A stretch of DNA of 64,000 bases from Prevotella sp. UBA5387. Its GTDB lineage: Bacteria > Bacteroidota > Bacteroidia > Bacteroidales > Bacteroidaceae. The stretch spans positions 69,147 to 133,146 of the forward strand of contig DHOP01000030.1 in assembly GCA_002407775.1 (NCBI GenBank). Direction: 5' to 3'. This document shows, piece after piece, positions 41,493 to 51,149 of the stretch. Within the stretch, counting starts at the first letter, position 1, and every line of letters starts with the position of its first letter. Position numbers and translations under genes: made by a program. Under the pieces are notes generated by a model. The model ran no database searches, was not told the DNA's origin, and saw only the letters and a program-made list of their open reading frames with translations.

Positions 41493-42794
41493 TTAGTCTA
41501 TTTCCTCATCGGCCTCGTAACCACCCATTTCGCGGATTGCATTCTTAAGCATCACATACTGCTCAAACAAATTATTTACAGCCTCTTCTCCCTGAGTGTA
41601 GTCATGCATAGGACTCTTGAGGAAGAAACTTAAGAAGCGCTGGATGCCATAACGTCCTGCGCGGCAAGCCAAGTCGCTAAGCAACACAAGGTCGAGCAAC
41701 ACTGGTGCGGCAAGAATGGAGTCGCGGCAAAGGAAATCAATCTTAATCTGCATAGGATAGCCCATCCAACCAAAGATATCAAGATTGTCCCAGCCTTCCT
41801 TGTTGTCGTTGCGCGGTGGATAATAATTGATGCGTACCTTATGGTAAATGTCGCCATAAAGATCCGGTTGGTCTTCTTTGCGCAAAATGGTCTCAAGCGT
41901 TGAGAGCTTAGACACCTCCTTGGTGCGGAAGTTAGCGGGTTCATCAAGCACCTCTCCATCACGATTGCCGAGGATATTGGTAGAGAACCATCCACTCAGT
42001 CCGAGATTGCGCACCTTCAAGATCGGTGCAAAACCAGACTTCACAAGTGTCTGACCAGTCTTGAAGTCCTTGCCAGAAATAGGCATCTTTGTCTTTTCTG
42101 CCAACTCCCACATTGCTGGAATGTCTACTGTTGTATTGGGAGCACCCATAATAAATGGACATCCTTCAGTCAAAGCAGCGTAAGCATAGCACATACTTGG
42201 AGCGATATTTTCACGATCGTCGTCCTTCATGGCCTTTTCTAATGAAGCTAATGTTCCATGAATCTTCTCTTCGAAGGGAACATAGATCTCCGTAGAGGCG
42301 GCCCATGCAACAACTACACGGTCTACACCTGTGCGAGCCTTGAAATCTTGAATATCCTTCTTAAGGGCCTCTACCATTTCCCAACGAGTCTTGCAGTCCT
42401 TCACATTGTCGCCATCAATGCGCTTTGCATAGTTCTTGTCAAAGCAAGCTTTCATGGGAACAATCTGTTCCAACTCATCACGAACCTGTTCAATGTCTTT
42501 TGTCTTTAGCACTTCACCATAGACTGCTTGTTGATAAGCGTTCTGAGGGTAACAGTCCCAGCAACCGAAGACTACATCGTCTAACGATGCCATAGGTACA
42601 ATGTCCTTGTAGTGTAGATATTGCTTTTTATCGCCTTTACCTACACGAATTTTGTCGTACTGAGTCATGGATCCGATGGGCTTTGTCAAACCCTTACGTG
42701 CCATTAACACGCCCACCATCATCGTTGTAGCCACATCGCCACAACCCACTACCATAATTCCAAGCTTGCCCTGTGCGGGCTTAACATTTGCCAT
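41493..42794 (-). CDS. ino1: Inositol-3-phosphate synthase
   Basis: Converts glucose 6-phosphate to myo-inositol 1(3)-phosphate with an internally recycled NAD; the product feeds inositol lipids, which Bacteroidetes use in phosphatidylinositol and sphingolipid-type head groups. 433 residues. Seen: the NAD-binding start KLGIMVVGCGDVATTMMVG, NTTVDIPAMWELAEK, GKDFKTGQTLVKS, NLGLSGWFSTNILGNRDG with the conserved NxxGNRDG, then KVRINYYPPRND, DFLCRDSILAAPVLLDL and C-terminal SFFLKSPMHDY. A decayed piece of a second copy lies just upstream (43165-43446), with a repeat array between. Confidence 0.95.
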   Translation of the reverse strand: MANVKPAQGKLGIMVVGCGDVATTMMVGVLMARKGLTKPIGSMTQYDKIRVGKGDKKQYLHYKDIVPMASLDDVVFGCWDCYPQNAYQQAVYGEVLKTKDIEQVRDELEQIVPMKACFDKNYAKRIDGDNVKDCKTRWEMVEALKKDIQDFKARTGVDRVVVAWAASTEIYVPFEEKIHGTLASLEKAMKDDDRENIAPSMCYAYAALTEGCPFIMGAPNTTVDIPAMWELAEKTKMPISGKDFKTGQTLVKSGFAPILKVRNLGLSGWFSTNILGNRDGEVLDEPANFRTKEVSKLSTLETILRKEDQPDLYGDIYHKVRINYYPPRNDNKEGWDNLDIFGWMGYPMQIKIDFLCRDSILAAPVLLDLVLLSDLACRAGRYGIQRFLSFFLKSPMHDYTQGEEAVNNLFEQYVMLKNAIREMGGYEADEEID

Positions 42795-42855
42795 TTTATT
42801 GTTTTTATAGTTATTAGTGATAAATCCAACAGATATATTTCTGAGAATAATTGTA

Positions 42856-42863
42856 CAAAGATA
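42856..42863 (-). promoter_or_regulatory. -7 promoter element for ino1
   Basis: Minus-strand TATCTTTG matches TAnnTTTG, 62 bases before the start. A TTTG lies 22 bases further upstream, slightly beyond the usual spacing. Confidence 0.55.
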
Positions 42864-43051
42864 CGCAAACAGAGCTAAAGCGAAACAAAAATTAACATAG
42901 TTTAAACTCTATAACTAATTAAAGTTTACCACAAATCAATTCAATATGTTCGATGGGATAGACACCATTTGCTCCATCTCATTCTAGAAAAACAAGCACC
43001 TAAAAAATGCTTAGAGCCAAACCAATACCCCTACAAGCTCACTTTGAATTG

Positions 43052-43139
43052 TGATTCAAAGTGAATCACGGGATGAATCAATTTGAATCAGTGAGTAATT
43101 CAATTTGTTTCACGAAGTGATTCATATTTGATCACAACA
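43052..43139. repeat. 22-base-period array, locus 3 (4 units)
   Basis: Four 22-base units at 43052, 43074, 43096 and 43118 with linkers CGGGA, GTGAG and CGAAG. It is more degenerate than the others (units 1 and 4). It sits between the ino1 promoter region and the 3' end of the ino1 remnant. Confidence 0.85.
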
Positions 43140-43164
43140 TTAGAAGGAAAAAACATCAACCTCC

Positions 43165-43446
43165 ACCACATGAATTTCTCATGCCATACTATCTTAGGGC
43201 GATTATCTCTTCACTCTTTATCGTCGTTGCCTGGGTAGATAATAGTTGACGCAAACCTTGTAGTACATAGAGGTCTGGTTGGTGCTCTTTCCTCTGAATG
43301 GTTCCCAACATTGACGGTTTAGAGGCCTCCTAGGGTTGGAAATTGGCGGGTTCGTTGAGCACCAGACCGTCTTGCTGATCAAGAATGTTAGCCGAAAATA
43401 ATCCGTTATGGCCTAGTTTACGCAATTTCCGAATAGGCGCAAACCA
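43165..43446 (-). pseudogene. Remnant of a second inositol-3-phosphate synthase gene
   Basis: The minus-strand translation aligns with residues about 255-345 of the intact synthase at 41493. FAPIRKLRKLGHNGLF matches FAPILKVRNLGLSGWF, NILDQQDGLVLNEPAN matches NILGNRDGEVLDEPAN, RKEHQPDLY matches RKEDQPDLY, and KVCVNYYLPR matches KVRINYYPPR. The frame is broken by a stop (NFQP, then TAG), a loss of about 9-10 bases after DLY, a one-base shift after PR, and another stop in KE-TGA-RDN. The N-terminal half is gone, cut where the C10 peptidase gene ends 8 bases away. No open frame spans it. Confidence 0.9.
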
Positions 43447-43453
43447 CAAATTC

Positions 43454-45052
43454 TCAAGGTATTCTTGGGGGTTGCACACCTACAGTACTATTTTTCTTTA
43501 ACCTTCCATGCTCATCCACATATCCCATCCACACCTTTTTGCCGTTTACGATCTTGTATCTCGACACCACCTTAGTAATCGGATTAATGCGGGCAAGTTT
43601 TCTTTTGCCTGCCGGCACGCTCTTTGGCATGATCCCGAGAGACTGTTTTGCACGCTGGGTGATACCCTCCAGTCGGCCATCCACCGAACGATAGTTGGAA
43701 TTGTGGCTGTCCACAGTCACCCTGACATTGGGGCAACGATCTACCAGCATTGGCCCTATTTGGTTAGCACGCGCCGGAATATATAGGCTTTCGAGTCGGG
43801 TGCAGCTCCGGAAAACTGAAGATCCCAAGGTATCTATGCTCTCGGGCAGGCGCACAGAAGTGAGGTTCTCACAACCAGTAAAAGTGCTGCTAAGCACATT
43901 GCGCACACCTTCAGGAATATGAATGTCGAGCAATCCTCGGCATTGTGTGAAGGCCCCGCCACGAATCTTCCATACCGTGGGCGGAATGTCTACCTGATTG
44001 AGGCTATAACAAAACTGGAAGGCACTCGTACCGATAACCTTAAGCCCCGCAGGCAACCGCACGTAGGTAAGCGCTGCTGCCTTATAAAAGGCAGAGTCGG
44101 GCAGATATTCCATTCTTACTCGGCTCATATCGAGAAACGCTAGCTGACCGACGTGCCTGTTGAAAGTCTGCCGACTGGCCAAGCGTCGTAGCCATCTCAC
44201 ATCGTCGGCATTAAGCTCTCCCTCTACCGAAAGGCTCTGAACAGTGGCCCAAACCACATCCGACAATTGGGACCGTAGCATTCCAGGCCGTTCAACTACG
44301 ACATTCACCGCCTCGGGTAAATATGAAGAGTCAGCCACATGGATGGCCATCATCACTTTCTGGGTAAAATCCCCCATGCTATCCACAGGATACCAGCCGT
44401 CAGACTCGCCATTCCACCCGAAGTTCAGGTGCACCAAAGTATCGCGCACGCCATCGGCAACAAAGATATGTCCGCTGCCGCCTCTTGGTTTCACGCCCCT
44501 CATTAGAACCGGTCGCCCTGCCCGCAACTCTTCGAAAAGCATATCACGCCACCTTTGGGCTTCGTCCGTACCGGCAAAAGAATCGCGACGCACAATCATC
44601 ATGTAGGGCGAAAAGCCGTAGAGCTTCTTCATTGCATACACTATTTGCGTCAGTTGGGTGCTACTACTGTCGGCCCCGTAGCGCGTGAAAGCAGTAGCAC
44701 CGCAGTCGCGGATGAGTGACGCTATGGCCTGCCGCTCGGCCTCCCCACTAGCCGATGAAAGCTTGTCGGGCATCAGGTTCCAAGCATACAAGGCACTGTC
44801 ACGGGGACTGCGGGGTGGGTATTCCATACCACGTACGACTTGCGCCATCGCTATCGGACCACATCCAGCCAATGCACGGCGGTCACCATCCATAGGACTC
44901 AGTGCGTTATAAGGTGCCCCTTGTCCCCAATGGGTACGCAACAAAGGGGTCACATATTGCGAAAATGCAGGTCTAGGTGCGACAATAAAGACTAAAACGA
45001 CCGACACAAAAAGATTTAGCAGACTATTGTTTCTTAGGTTGTGCATATTCAT
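43454..45052 (-). CDS. C10-family cysteine peptidase fused to BspA-like leucine-rich repeats
   Basis: A 532-residue exported protein. Signal peptide at about 1-31. Peptidase C10 (streptopain) domain at about 33-250: catalytic cysteine in ALAGCGPIAMAQV, histidine in GGSGHIFVADGV, and the HLNFGWNGESDGWY end typical of SpeB, PrtT and interpain. From about residue 270 come BspA-type LRR_5 repeats (LTYVRLPAGLKVIGTSAFQFCYSLNQVDIPPTVWKI, then LLDIHIPEGV..., LTSVRLPESI..., LESLYIPARA...). The propeptide expected before the catalytic domain is very short here. Periodontal Prevotella use C10 peptidases to degrade host proteins; that role is inferred. The stop is 8 bases from the ino1 remnant. Confidence 0.9.
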   Translation of the reverse strand: MNMHNLRNNSLLNLFVSVVLVFIVAPRPAFSQYVTPLLRTHWGQGAPYNALSPMDGDRRALAGCGPIAMAQVVRGMEYPPRSPRDSALYAWNLMPDKLSSASGEAERQAIASLIRDCGATAFTRYGADSSSTQLTQIVYAMKKLYGFSPYMMIVRRDSFAGTDEAQRWRDMLFEELRAGRPVLMRGVKPRGGSGHIFVADGVRDTLVHLNFGWNGESDGWYPVDSMGDFTQKVMMAIHVADSSYLPEAVNVVVERPGMLRSQLSDVVWATVQSLSVEGELNADDVRWLRRLASRQTFNRHVGQLAFLDMSRVRMEYLPDSAFYKAAALTYVRLPAGLKVIGTSAFQFCYSLNQVDIPPTVWKIRGGAFTQCRGLLDIHIPEGVRNVLSSTFTGCENLTSVRLPESIDTLGSSVFRSCTRLESLYIPARANQIGPMLVDRCPNVRVTVDSHNSNYRSVDGRLEGITQRAKQSLGIMPKSVPAGKRKLARINPITKVVSRYKIVNGKKVWMGYVDEHGRLKKNSTVGVQPPRIP

Positions 45053-45082
45053 GATTTGGTTTTATAAAGACCTTACGCCCCA

Positions 45083-45090
45083 CAAAGATA
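45083..45090 (-). promoter_or_regulatory. -7 promoter element for the C10 peptidase gene
   Basis: Minus-strand TATCTTTG matches TAnnTTTG, 31 bases before the start codon. No -33 TTTG is seen. Confidence 0.5.
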
Positions 45091-45319
45091 AGGAAAAAGC
45101 ACTAACGAGCTCTTTAACGCTCATGTTTTTTACATTCTACCCACCCTTTCATTTTTCTATTCCTCCACTATCCATTTATTGTCCACCGCGATACCACGAC
45201 GCATTTACCCCCTTGACAACTCTCTTTCTTCTCTCCCTCATATTCCGACCTTCCTGTCTTGCTTTATTAAAATATCTAAATTAAATCTTATATAATAAGG
45301 TATATGGCAAAGAAATACT

Positions 45320-45327
45320 TACTTTTG
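45320..45327 (+). promoter_or_regulatory. -7 promoter element for topA-aroK
   Basis: TACTTTTG matches TAnnTTTG and lies 28 bases before the ATG at 45355. A longer in-frame opening from 45304 starts before this element and is therefore unlikely. Confidence 0.5.
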
Positions 45328-45354
45328 CCAACCATTAAACATTCAAGAGAAAGT

Positions 45355-47685
45355 ATGCAAGAAAATTTGGTCATCGTCGAGAGTCCTGCTAAGGCCAAGA
45401 CGATAGAGAAGTTCTTGGGAAAGGATTACAAAGTGATGTCATCATACGGACACATCCGCGACCTTAAGAAAAAAGAACTTAGCATCAACGAGGACACACT
45501 AGAACCCGACTACGAAATTCCCGAAGAGAAGAAAAAAATAGTGGCGGAGCTAAAGAAAAGCGCCAAAGCCGCAACCAAGATTTGGCTCGCAAGTGATGAG
45601 GACCGTGAAGGAGAAGCCATTAGTTGGCACCTGTGCGAGGTGCTAGGACTTGACGAAGAGAATACTGCCCGTATTGTTTTTCATGAGATAACCAAAAGCG
45701 CAATACTCGAAGCTATAGATAATCCACGACACCTTAATATGGATTTGGTGAACGCGCAGCAGGCACGTCGCCTTCTCGATCGTATCGTGGGATTCAAACT
45801 CTCGCCTGTGCTTTGGCGAAAAGTGAAGCCAGCCTTGTCTGCCGGTCGTGTCCAGAGTGTGGCCGTTAGACTCATAGTAGAACGCGAACGCGAGATTCAG
45901 GCATTCAATATAGAACCCTACTATCGCATCAATGCCATCTTTGCCGTAACCAATCCTGACGGTAGCCAAAGTGAGGTTAAGGCTGAATTGGAAAAACGTT
46001 TCAAGACCCATGAAGAGGCTGTAAACTTCCTTAACCGATGCAAAGATGCCACATTCACGGTAGATAACATTACAAAGAAACCCCTTAAGCGCACCCCCGC
46101 ACCACCTTTCACTACTTCTACACTGCAACAGGAAGCCGCACGCAAACTCGGATTCAGTGTTTCGCAAACTATGATGATAGCCCAGCGACTTTACGAGGGT
46201 GGACACATCACATATATGCGTACCGACAGTGTGAACCTCAGTTCATTGGCCATCAATACTGCCAAAGAAGAAATCATAAAGACTTACGGCGAGGAATATA
46301 GCAAGCCACGTAACTATACTACACACTCCAAGGGTGCTCAGGAAGCTCACGAAGCTATCCGCCCTACGTTCATCTCGGAAGCAGGAAAGAGCCTGACTGG
46401 TCAGGAGCACCGACTCTATGACCTCATCTGGAAGCGTACCGTTGCCTCTCAAATGGCCGATGCACAGATCGAGAAGACCACAGTAAGCATAGATGTCGAC
46501 GGTGTAAAGGAAAGATTCGTTGCGACAGGAGAGGTATTGGCCTTTGATGGATTCATCAAAGTATACCGCGAGTCGACCGATGACGAGGACAACAACCAAG
46601 AGGAGACTCGTTTGTTGCCTTCTCTCAAAGTGGGCGACAACTTAGAGCGACGCGAAATCACATCAACGGAAAGATATACTCAAGGACCACTAAGATACAC
46701 TGAGGCAAGCCTTGTACGTAAGCTCGAAGAGCTTGGTATCGGACGTCCTTCAACGTATGCACCAACCATCTCCACGATACAACAACGCGAATACGTGGCA
46801 AGGGGCGACAAGCCGGGAACCGAGCGCGCATTCTTAGTGGACACCTTAAAGGGAAAGTTAGTATCTACAGTCCAAAAGACAGAAATGGCCGGCTCGGAAA
46901 AAGGTAAGCTTTTACCGACCGATATCGGCATCGTGGTAAACGATTTCCTTGTTGAAAACTTTCCTGAGATTATGGAATATAACTTCACTGCTCGCGTTGA
47001 GCAACAGTTTGACCATATTGCCGAGGGCAAGGAAGAGTGGAAATCTATGATCAATAAATTTGACAAAGATTTCACTCCAGTGGTCCAAAAGGTGATGAAG
47101 ACACGTACCGAACGAAAAGTTGGGGAACGCAAGTTGGGGACTGACCCCAAAAGCGGGAAACCAGTTACGGTGAAGATTGGTCGTTTCGGTCCTATGGTTC
47201 AGATCGGAACCGCAGAAGACGAGGAAAAACCAAAGTTCTCTCAGATACCTAAGGACAAGAGCATGGAGACCATAACGCTGGATGAGGCTTTGGAGCTGTT
47301 TAAGCTTCCGCGCGAAATCGGCGAATATGAGGGGCTAGCAGTAACCATAGGCAAAGGACGTTTTGGACCATACATACAGCACAATAAGAAATATGTGTCA
47401 CTGCCCAAAACAGAAGATCCAATGACCGTGACTCTTGACACCGCAATCGAACTTATCAATGCTAAGCGCGAACAAGAGAAGGAACGCCACATCAAATTAT
47501 TTGAACAGGACTCAAAAATGGAGTTGCTCAAGGGTCGATACGGCCCATACATCGCCTATGATGGACATAACTTCCGAATCGAAAAGAAGTTACATGAGCG
47601 TGCATTGGCCGGAGATCTGAGTTTCGAGGAGTGCAAGACCATCGTCGAAACGGCACCAGAACCCAAGCCTCGGAGAAAGAAATAA
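45355..47685 (+). CDS. topA: DNA topoisomerase I
   Basis: Type IA enzyme that relaxes negative supercoils. 776 residues from the ATG at 45355. The TOPRIM domain opens NLVIVESPAKAKTIEKFLGKDY and contains the metal motif ASDEDREGEAISWHL; the active-site tyrosine is in GGHITYMRTDSVNLS at about residue 288. LLDRIVGFKLSPVLWRKVKPALSAGRVQSVA is also typical. The C-terminus has no zinc-finger cysteines; it has four or so Topo_C_Rpt modules (KIGRFGPMVQIG, TIGKGRFGPYIQ, LLKGRYGPYIAYDG) and a short lysine-rich end, a common Bacteroidetes form. aroK follows after 2 bases. Confidence 0.96.
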   Translation: MQENLVIVESPAKAKTIEKFLGKDYKVMSSYGHIRDLKKKELSINEDTLEPDYEIPEEKKKIVAELKKSAKAATKIWLASDEDREGEAISWHLCEVLGLDEENTARIVFHEITKSAILEAIDNPRHLNMDLVNAQQARRLLDRIVGFKLSPVLWRKVKPALSAGRVQSVAVRLIVEREREIQAFNIEPYYRINAIFAVTNPDGSQSEVKAELEKRFKTHEEAVNFLNRCKDATFTVDNITKKPLKRTPAPPFTTSTLQQEAARKLGFSVSQTMMIAQRLYEGGHITYMRTDSVNLSSLAINTAKEEIIKTYGEEYSKPRNYTTHSKGAQEAHEAIRPTFISEAGKSLTGQEHRLYDLIWKRTVASQMADAQIEKTTVSIDVDGVKERFVATGEVLAFDGFIKVYRESTDDEDNNQEETRLLPSLKVGDNLERREITSTERYTQGPLRYTEASLVRKLEELGIGRPSTYAPTISTIQQREYVARGDKPGTERAFLVDTLKGKLVSTVQKTEMAGSEKGKLLPTDIGIVVNDFLVENFPEIMEYNFTARVEQQFDHIAEGKEEWKSMINKFDKDFTPVVQKVMKTRTERKVGERKLGTDPKSGKPVTVKIGRFGPMVQIGTAEDEEKPKFSQIPKDKSMETITLDEALELFKLPREIGEYEGLAVTIGKGRFGPYIQHNKKYVSLPKTEDPMTVTLDTAIELINAKREQEKERHIKLFEQDSKMELLKGRYGPYIAYDGHNFRIEKKLHERALAGDLSFEECKTIVETAPEPKPRRKK

Positions 47686-47687
47686 GC

Positions 47688-48218
47688 ATGAGTCGAATCA
47701 TCATCATCGGCTATATGGGTTCGGGCAAGACCACCGTGGGCAAGTCATTGGCCAAGGACACAGGCATGCCTTTCTATGATTTAGACTGGTATATCGAGGG
47801 GCGCATGCACCGAACAATAAAGCAAATTTTCGATGAACGTGGCGAAGAAGGTTTCCGACGATTAGAAAGTACGATGCTGCATGAGGTTGCCGAATTTGAG
47901 AATGTCATCATTAGCTGCGGTGGAGGCACACCCTGTTTCTATGATAACATGGACTACATCAATCAGCAGGGTGAATCAGTGTTTCTCAAGTGCACGCCCG
48001 ATGTACTCTATAATCATCTCAAAATGGGGCGTACTGAACGTCCGCTTCTTATGGGAAAGACACCCGAAGAGGTGCAAGCCTATATCAAGGAGCAACTTAC
48101 AGTGCGAACCCCCTACTATTCCAAGGCCAAACACACTATCGATGTGACCTTAATGGATAGTTACGAGAAGATCAAAATCACCGTTGACAAGATTAAAGAA
48201 TCTCTTAATTTAGATTAA
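47688..48218 (+). CDS. aroK: Shikimate kinase
   Basis: Phosphorylates shikimate at O3 in aromatic amino acid synthesis. 176 residues from the ATG at 47688, two bases after the topA stop; a longer opening overlaps topA. P-loop GYMGSGKTTVGKSLA at residues 7-21, shikimate-binding DLDWYIE and ERGEEGFRRLE, and the CGGGTP motif at about 80. The lid has GRTERPLL. The topA-aroK order suggests co-transcription. The 214 bases before speA contain no clear promoter. Confidence 0.95.
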   Translation: MSRIIIIGYMGSGKTTVGKSLAKDTGMPFYDLDWYIEGRMHRTIKQIFDERGEEGFRRLESTMLHEVAEFENVIISCGGGTPCFYDNMDYINQQGESVFLKCTPDVLYNHLKMGRTERPLLMGKTPEEVQAYIKEQLTVRTPYYSKAKHTIDVTLMDSYEKIKITVDKIKESLNLD

Positions 48219-48432
48219 ACAGATATTATTATTAACTTGCAGATGATAACTCGGCAAAGTTGCGAAATCTTGAAGTAATAGTTTCAACTTAGTGCATTAA
48301 AGCAGAAAGCAAGACTAAATATATTGTCAACTTACCTCTTAACAGAAGGAATGTATTTTATCAAAGTGCTTAATCTCCCCTAAACAATGGCCGCATACCA
48401 CCTTTATACCACATTATAACAGAATTTTATCT

Positions 48433-50325
48433 ATGAAAAAATGGACTATCGAGGATTCCGAAGAACTCTATAACATAAATGGATGGGGTACCTCTTACTT
48501 TGGCATTAGCGAAAAAGGCGATGTCTATGTAACACCTTGCAAGGACAATACGCAAGTAGATCTGCGAGATGTGATGGATGAGTTGGCTTTGCGCGATGTT
48601 ACACCACCAGTGTTGTTGCGTTTTCCAGACATTCTAGATAATCGCATCGAGAAAACGGCATCATGCTTTGAATCTGCCAAGAAAGAGTATGATTTCAAAG
48701 CCGAGAACTTTGTGATTTACCCTATTAAGGTAAACCAGATGCAACCGGTTGTGGAAGAAATCATCTCCCACGGACGAAAGTTCAATCTTGGATTGGAAGC
48801 AGGCTCCAAGCCTGAGCTACATGCTGTAATCGCCGTACAGTGTCAGAGCGACTCGCTCATTATCTGCAACGGTTACAAAGACCAGAGTTATATTGAATTG
48901 GCCATGCTGGCACAGAAGATGGGCAAACGTATTTTCATCGTGGTAGAGAAACTCAATGAACTCGATATCATTGCCCGCGTGGCTAAAAAGCTCAACGTGA
49001 AGCCTAACCTTGGTGTACGTATCAAACTCGCATCAAGTGGTTCAGGCAAGTGGGCAGAGAGCGGCGGCGATGCTTCAAAATTCGGTTTGACCGCCTCTGA
49101 ACTTTTAGAAGCCCTCAAAAAGTTGGATGATATGGGGTTGCACGACTCACTGCGTCTCATCCATTTCCACATTGGTAGTCAGATAACCAAGATTCGCCGC
49201 ATACAAACAGCTCTAAAGGAAGCTGCCCAATACTATATCAACCTCCACCAAATGGGGTACAATGTAGATTTCGTGGATTGTGGCGGTGGACTCGGAGTGG
49301 ACTATGACGGCACACGCAGCTCAAGTAGTGAGAGTTCAGTAAACTACTCCATACAGGAGTATGTGAACGATTGTGTCTACACATTCGTTGATGCTGCCAA
49401 CAGAAACAATATAGAGCATCCCAATATCATCACCGAAAGCGGACGTAGTTTGGCCGCACACCACTCTGTGCTTGTCATAGACGTATTGGAGACAGCGTCC
49501 CTACCCGAAATGGCTGAAGAGTTCGAAGCTAAGGAGACTGATCATCAATTGGTCAGAGACCTCTATGACATATGGGATAACCTGAGTCCAAAGCGCATGC
49601 TCGAAGATTTTCACGATGCAGAGCAGATACGTGACGAGGCATTGGAACTATTCTCCCATGGCATAGTTGACTTGCGTACCAGAGCTGAGATTGAGGCAAT
49701 GTACTGGAGCGTTTGCCATGAGATCAACACGCTTTGCAAAGGCATAAAGCACGTCCCAGACGAGCTGCGCAACCTTGACAAGCTGCTCGCTGACAAATAC
49801 TTCTGTAACTTTTCGCTTTTCCAGAGTCTGCCTGACTCATGGGCGATAGACCAACTCTTCCCCATCATGCCTATCCAGCGACTCAACGAACGCCCCACAC
49901 GCAAGGCAACATTACAGGACATCACCTGCGACAGTGATGGCAAAATCTCCAACTTTGTTTCCAGCAGTCACATTACTCACGTGCTCCCTCTGCATACACT
50001 GAGGAAGAACGAGCCTTATTATCTCGGTGTTTTCCTTGTGGGAGCATATCAGGAGATTCTTGGCGATATGCACAATCTCTTCGGTGACACCAATGCCGCA
50101 CACATCAGTGTGAAGGACGGCCATTACCACATCGACCAGATATTCGACGGCGAGACGGTAGAAGAGGTCTTGGAATACGTACAATATAATCCCAAGAAAC
50201 TTGTTAGGCAGTTGGAGCAATGGGTAACAAAAAGCATGAAACAAGGCAAAATTTCCCTTGAGGAAGGGAAGGAGTTCCTTAGCAACTATCGCTCAGGGCT
50301 TTACGGTTATACCTATTTGGAATAA
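48433..50325 (+). CDS. speA: Arginine decarboxylase, biosynthetic (PLP type)
   Basis: Converts arginine to agmatine, the first step to putrescine and spermidine. 630 residues, the expected length of the large alanine-racemase-fold enzyme. Seen: the PLP-lysine region FVIYPIKVNQMQPVVEEI at about 96-113, KPNLGVRIKLASSGSGKWAESGGDASKFGL, LIHFHIGSQI, FVDCGGGLGVDYDGTRSSS, ITESGRSL, and C-terminal SLFQSLPDSWAIDQLFPIMPIQRLNERP. It is followed after 4 bases by argB. No agmatinase or agmatine deiminase gene is in the window. Confidence 0.96.
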   Translation: MKKWTIEDSEELYNINGWGTSYFGISEKGDVYVTPCKDNTQVDLRDVMDELALRDVTPPVLLRFPDILDNRIEKTASCFESAKKEYDFKAENFVIYPIKVNQMQPVVEEIISHGRKFNLGLEAGSKPELHAVIAVQCQSDSLIICNGYKDQSYIELAMLAQKMGKRIFIVVEKLNELDIIARVAKKLNVKPNLGVRIKLASSGSGKWAESGGDASKFGLTASELLEALKKLDDMGLHDSLRLIHFHIGSQITKIRRIQTALKEAAQYYINLHQMGYNVDFVDCGGGLGVDYDGTRSSSSESSVNYSIQEYVNDCVYTFVDAANRNNIEHPNIITESGRSLAAHHSVLVIDVLETASLPEMAEEFEAKETDHQLVRDLYDIWDNLSPKRMLEDFHDAEQIRDEALELFSHGIVDLRTRAEIEAMYWSVCHEINTLCKGIKHVPDELRNLDKLLADKYFCNFSLFQSLPDSWAIDQLFPIMPIQRLNERPTRKATLQDITCDSDGKISNFVSSSHITHVLPLHTLRKNEPYYLGVFLVGAYQEILGDMHNLFGDTNAAHISVKDGHYHIDQIFDGETVEEVLEYVQYNPKKLVRQLEQWVTKSMKQGKISLEEGKEFLSNYRSGLYGYTYLE

Positions 50326-50329
50326 AAGC

Positions 50330-51142
50330 ATGAGAGAAAAACTGACCATAGTAAAAGTAGGTGGCGCCATAGTAGAGGATGAAGAGCGCTTAAAACAGTT
50401 ACTAAAAGACTTCACTTTGATTGATGGAGCTAAAATGCTGGTACATGGAGGCGGTCGCAGGGCAACCAAAATAGCTAGTGCTCTGGGAATCGAAAGCCAT
50501 ATGGTTAATGGCCGACGCATCACCGATGAGGATATGCTCGAGGTAGTTACAATGGTCTATGGTGGGTTAGTCAACAAGCATATCGTTGCCCGTCTTCAGT
50601 CAATTGGCGTGAATGCTCTGGGACTCACAGGAGTTGATATGAACTGCATCCTCAGCCGTAAGCGCCCTCCAGTATCCATGAGAATAACTGACGAACAAGG
50701 AGAGCCCCATGATACCATGGTTGACTTCGGCTATGTAGGCGACCCAGTGGAGGTTAACGGTGAGATGCTTGCAACACTCATAAACGGTGGAGTCACACCA
50801 ATCATGGCACCGTTGACTCATGACGGAAATGGCAACATGCTCAATACCAACGCTGACACAATAGCCTCGGAAGTAGCGAAAGCCATGGCCACACGATACG
50901 ACACCACACTGATTTACTGCTTTGAGAAGACTGGTGTACTAACCAACCCTGACGATGACAACAGCGTTATTCCCACTATCACCCGATCAGATTTCGATCT
51001 TTTAGTAGCAGATGGCACGATCTCTGGTGGTATGATACCTAAGATAGAAAATGCGCTTCGTGCCATCGATGCTGGTGTAAAGCAAGTGAACATCACGCTC
51101 GCGACTGCTATCGACGGAATGCATGGCACACTGATCAAATAA
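50330..51142 (+). CDS. argB: Acetylglutamate kinase
   Basis: Phosphorylates N-acetylglutamate (or N-succinylglutamate in some Bacteroidetes) in arginine synthesis. 270 residues from the ATG at 50330, 4 bases after the speA stop. Amino-acid-kinase fold motifs: LTIVKVGGAIVEDEERLKQLL, MLVHGGGRRATKIASALG, NGRRITDEDMLEVV, TGVDMNCIL and NTNADTIASEVAKA. Bacteroidetes use an unusual succinylated arginine route with this kinase; which substrate applies here is inference. Its place after speA links arginine making and polyamine making. Confidence 0.93.
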   Translation: MREKLTIVKVGGAIVEDEERLKQLLKDFTLIDGAKMLVHGGGRRATKIASALGIESHMVNGRRITDEDMLEVVTMVYGGLVNKHIVARLQSIGVNALGLTGVDMNCILSRKRPPVSMRITDEQGEPHDTMVDFGYVGDPVEVNGEMLATLINGGVTPIMAPLTHDGNGNMLNTNADTIASEVAKAMATRYDTTLIYCFEKTGVLTNPDDDNSVIPTITRSDFDLLVADGTISGGMIPKIENALRAIDAGVKQVNITLATAIDGMHGTLIK

Positions 51143-51149
51143 ATAATGA

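Noticed and set aside
45643..46206. 187-codon minus-strand ORF inside topA
   Set aside because: Antisense to conserved topoisomerase domains; no family resemblance and no promoter.
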